Shown in pieces: positions 63,301 through 64,000 of a stretch of 64,000 bases of DNA. The stretch's first letter is position 1; each line of letters starts with the position of its first letter. Both the position numbers and the translations under genes were made by a program. The stretch covers positions 96,158,324-96,222,323 of the forward strand of contig OZ020589.1 of NCBI GenBank assembly GCA_963971535.1. The letters are read 5' to 3'. Under the pieces are notes generated by a model. That model was not told the DNA's origin and ran no database searches. It saw only the letters and a program-made list of their open reading frames with translations. The DNA is from Notolepis coatsorum. Lineage: Eukaryota; Chordata; Actinopteri; Aulopiformes; Paralepididae.

Positions 63301-64000
63301 TCTGGTAGCTGCAGTTGAATACAATGCGATCCTTGCCGTTGTGGTGGACCTTGTGGTGGGGCACGTACCAAGATTCGATCATCTGGTCGGCCTCTTGAAT
63401 GTCAATTTTCTTTATGTGTCCCGCTGTGATCAGCTTGTCGATCTCAGCGCGGTACACAGTGGCTTGAGTGGGGTCTTTGGCTAGACGCCGCTCGGTGTTC
63501 AGTAGATATCGCTCTGTCGCTTCTTTTGAGGCGTGGAGGGTGGGCATACCCTCTCGCCTCAAGAGTGGAGTTGCGTATCTCATCACTCCATTGACCTCGA
63601 CTCTCTTTGTCCTCTGCTCGAGGAGGGTTATGGCATAAGTGTCTTCCTTTGAGCGAACGAGTTTCTTTTCATTCTTAAAGGGCATCGCGTCTAATGTCCA
63701 TAGCCTCTCGACGTGCTGTAAGAGGGTGGTGTCTTCTTCGTTTATCCTCGAGTAGAGACAGCGAGTGGCTGTCGGTCGGTTGGAAGACCCGGAGAGGGGG
63801 CCTTGTAGTGTCCAACCCAGGCGGGTCTCGACCGCTGCTGGACAGCCTCTGGGCCCGATGTGGACCCGGTCCGTTGGGACGATGAGGTGTGCGTGGTCGG
63901 ATCCTATGAGCAGGGTCGGGGTGGCGTCGTCGATGAGCGGTATAGGTAGTTGACGTAGGTGCACGTATTTTTCCATCAGCTTTGGGATGGGGTAGGTGTA
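60362..64000 (-). pseudogene. BEL/Pao copy 2 pol, one premature stop
   Basis: From the right edge: end of protease/linker (KYVHLRQLPIPLIDDATPTL), reverse transcriptase with GDIKGMFLQVRL and FYVDNC, RNase H with HVFSDASEVAYGS, then an in-frame TAA after FLKRPE at 61940-61942 where copy 1 has glycine. The frame continues unbroken to the integrase zinc domain (HHAGAERVF to CLDC), the integrase core (GVDCFG, LSDHGTNFKGGE, HFGGTWERE) and the C-terminal domain ending at 60362. A single substitution-type lesion indicates recent inactivation. The gene continues past 64000. Confidence 0.93.

Larger units (their letters stand above)
59054..64000 (-). mobile_element. BEL/Pao LTR retrotransposon (copy 2), antisense, partial
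   Basis: Same lineage as copy 1 but in reverse orientation: 3' LTR at 59054-60267, purine tract aggaggggc, pol from 60362 to beyond the right edge. The protein is close to copy 1 (long identical stretches in integrase). One nonsense codon interrupts pol. The 5' LTR, gag and protease lie outside the window. Confidence 0.95.

Noticed and set aside
58401..64000. Last kinase exon downstream of the LTR element
   Set aside because: No segment in any + frame matched the expected C-terminal region; it probably lies beyond the window or is lost.

Overview
The window looks like intronic DNA of a ray-finned fish, almost certainly a teleost, packed with transposable elements. The evidence is the mix of elements: L1-type and CR1/L2-type LINEs, BEL/Pao and Ty3/Gypsy LTR elements, a fish-type endogenous retrovirus, hAT and piggyBac-like DNA transposons, tRNA-derived SINEs with the 'GCGCTATATAAA' tail, and long GT, CT, ATT and GTA microsatellites. 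There is no bacterial-style gene organisation.

One host gene can be followed through the window on the + strand: a diverged creatine-kinase-family (phosphagen kinase) gene. Three coding exons are visible, at 6224-6377, 7879-8002 and 52297-52486. Their splice sites, phases and sizes (154, 124 and 190 nt) correspond to creatine kinase exons 5, 6 and 7. The upstream exons and the last exon were not found, and the intron between the second and third visible exons is about 44.3 kb. The gene has lost the reactive-site cysteine of the family signature and carries other substitutions, so it encodes either a pseudoenzyme or a decaying paralogue.

Layout. 1-4.1 kb: the 5' half of an antisense L1 with a LINE inserted in ORF1, then a long inverted repeat with a SINE at its apex, flanked by two oppositely oriented LINE pieces. 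4.1-6.2 kb: minisatellite and a 0.5 kb inverted repeat. 6.2-8.0 kb: two kinase exons separated by a GTA/AAT microsatellite and a 33-bp minisatellite that repeats a perfect splice-donor motif. 8.07-8.37 kb: a 50-bp tandem array, whose interrupted continuation is found at 50.96-51.0 and 51.89 kb.

Between these points lies a Russian-doll nest. A piggyBac-like element (ends at 8375 and 50958) was invaded by an L1 (copy A, 8.96-10.14 and 34.89-36.85 kb). That L1 was invaded by a second L1 (copy B, 10.14 to about 24.98 kb), and copy B by a 9.15-kb BEL/Pao element (14239-23386) with a full-length reading frame and nearly identical LTRs. An antisense endogenous retrovirus (about 24.99-34.88 kb, gag-pro-pol-env with one LTR) is joined to the end of L1-B. 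Further right come a hAT remnant, an antisense LINE reverse transcriptase split by a 904-bp solo LTR, Gypsy gag fragments in both orientations, and a 7.1-kb hAT transposon (43762-50857). The hAT has an 8-bp target duplication; inside it a piggyBac-like element landed at TTAA, and a 3-kb stretch was later duplicated in tandem.

After a second piggyBac-like element (51007-51888) and the third kinase exon come a CR1/L2-like LINE split by a 4.35-kb non-autonomous LTR retrotransposon (53401-57746), and a second, antisense BEL/Pao copy with one nonsense codon that runs off the right edge. Selfish elements and their remains account for nearly everything outside the three exons. Several target duplications allow the order of insertions to be read directly.
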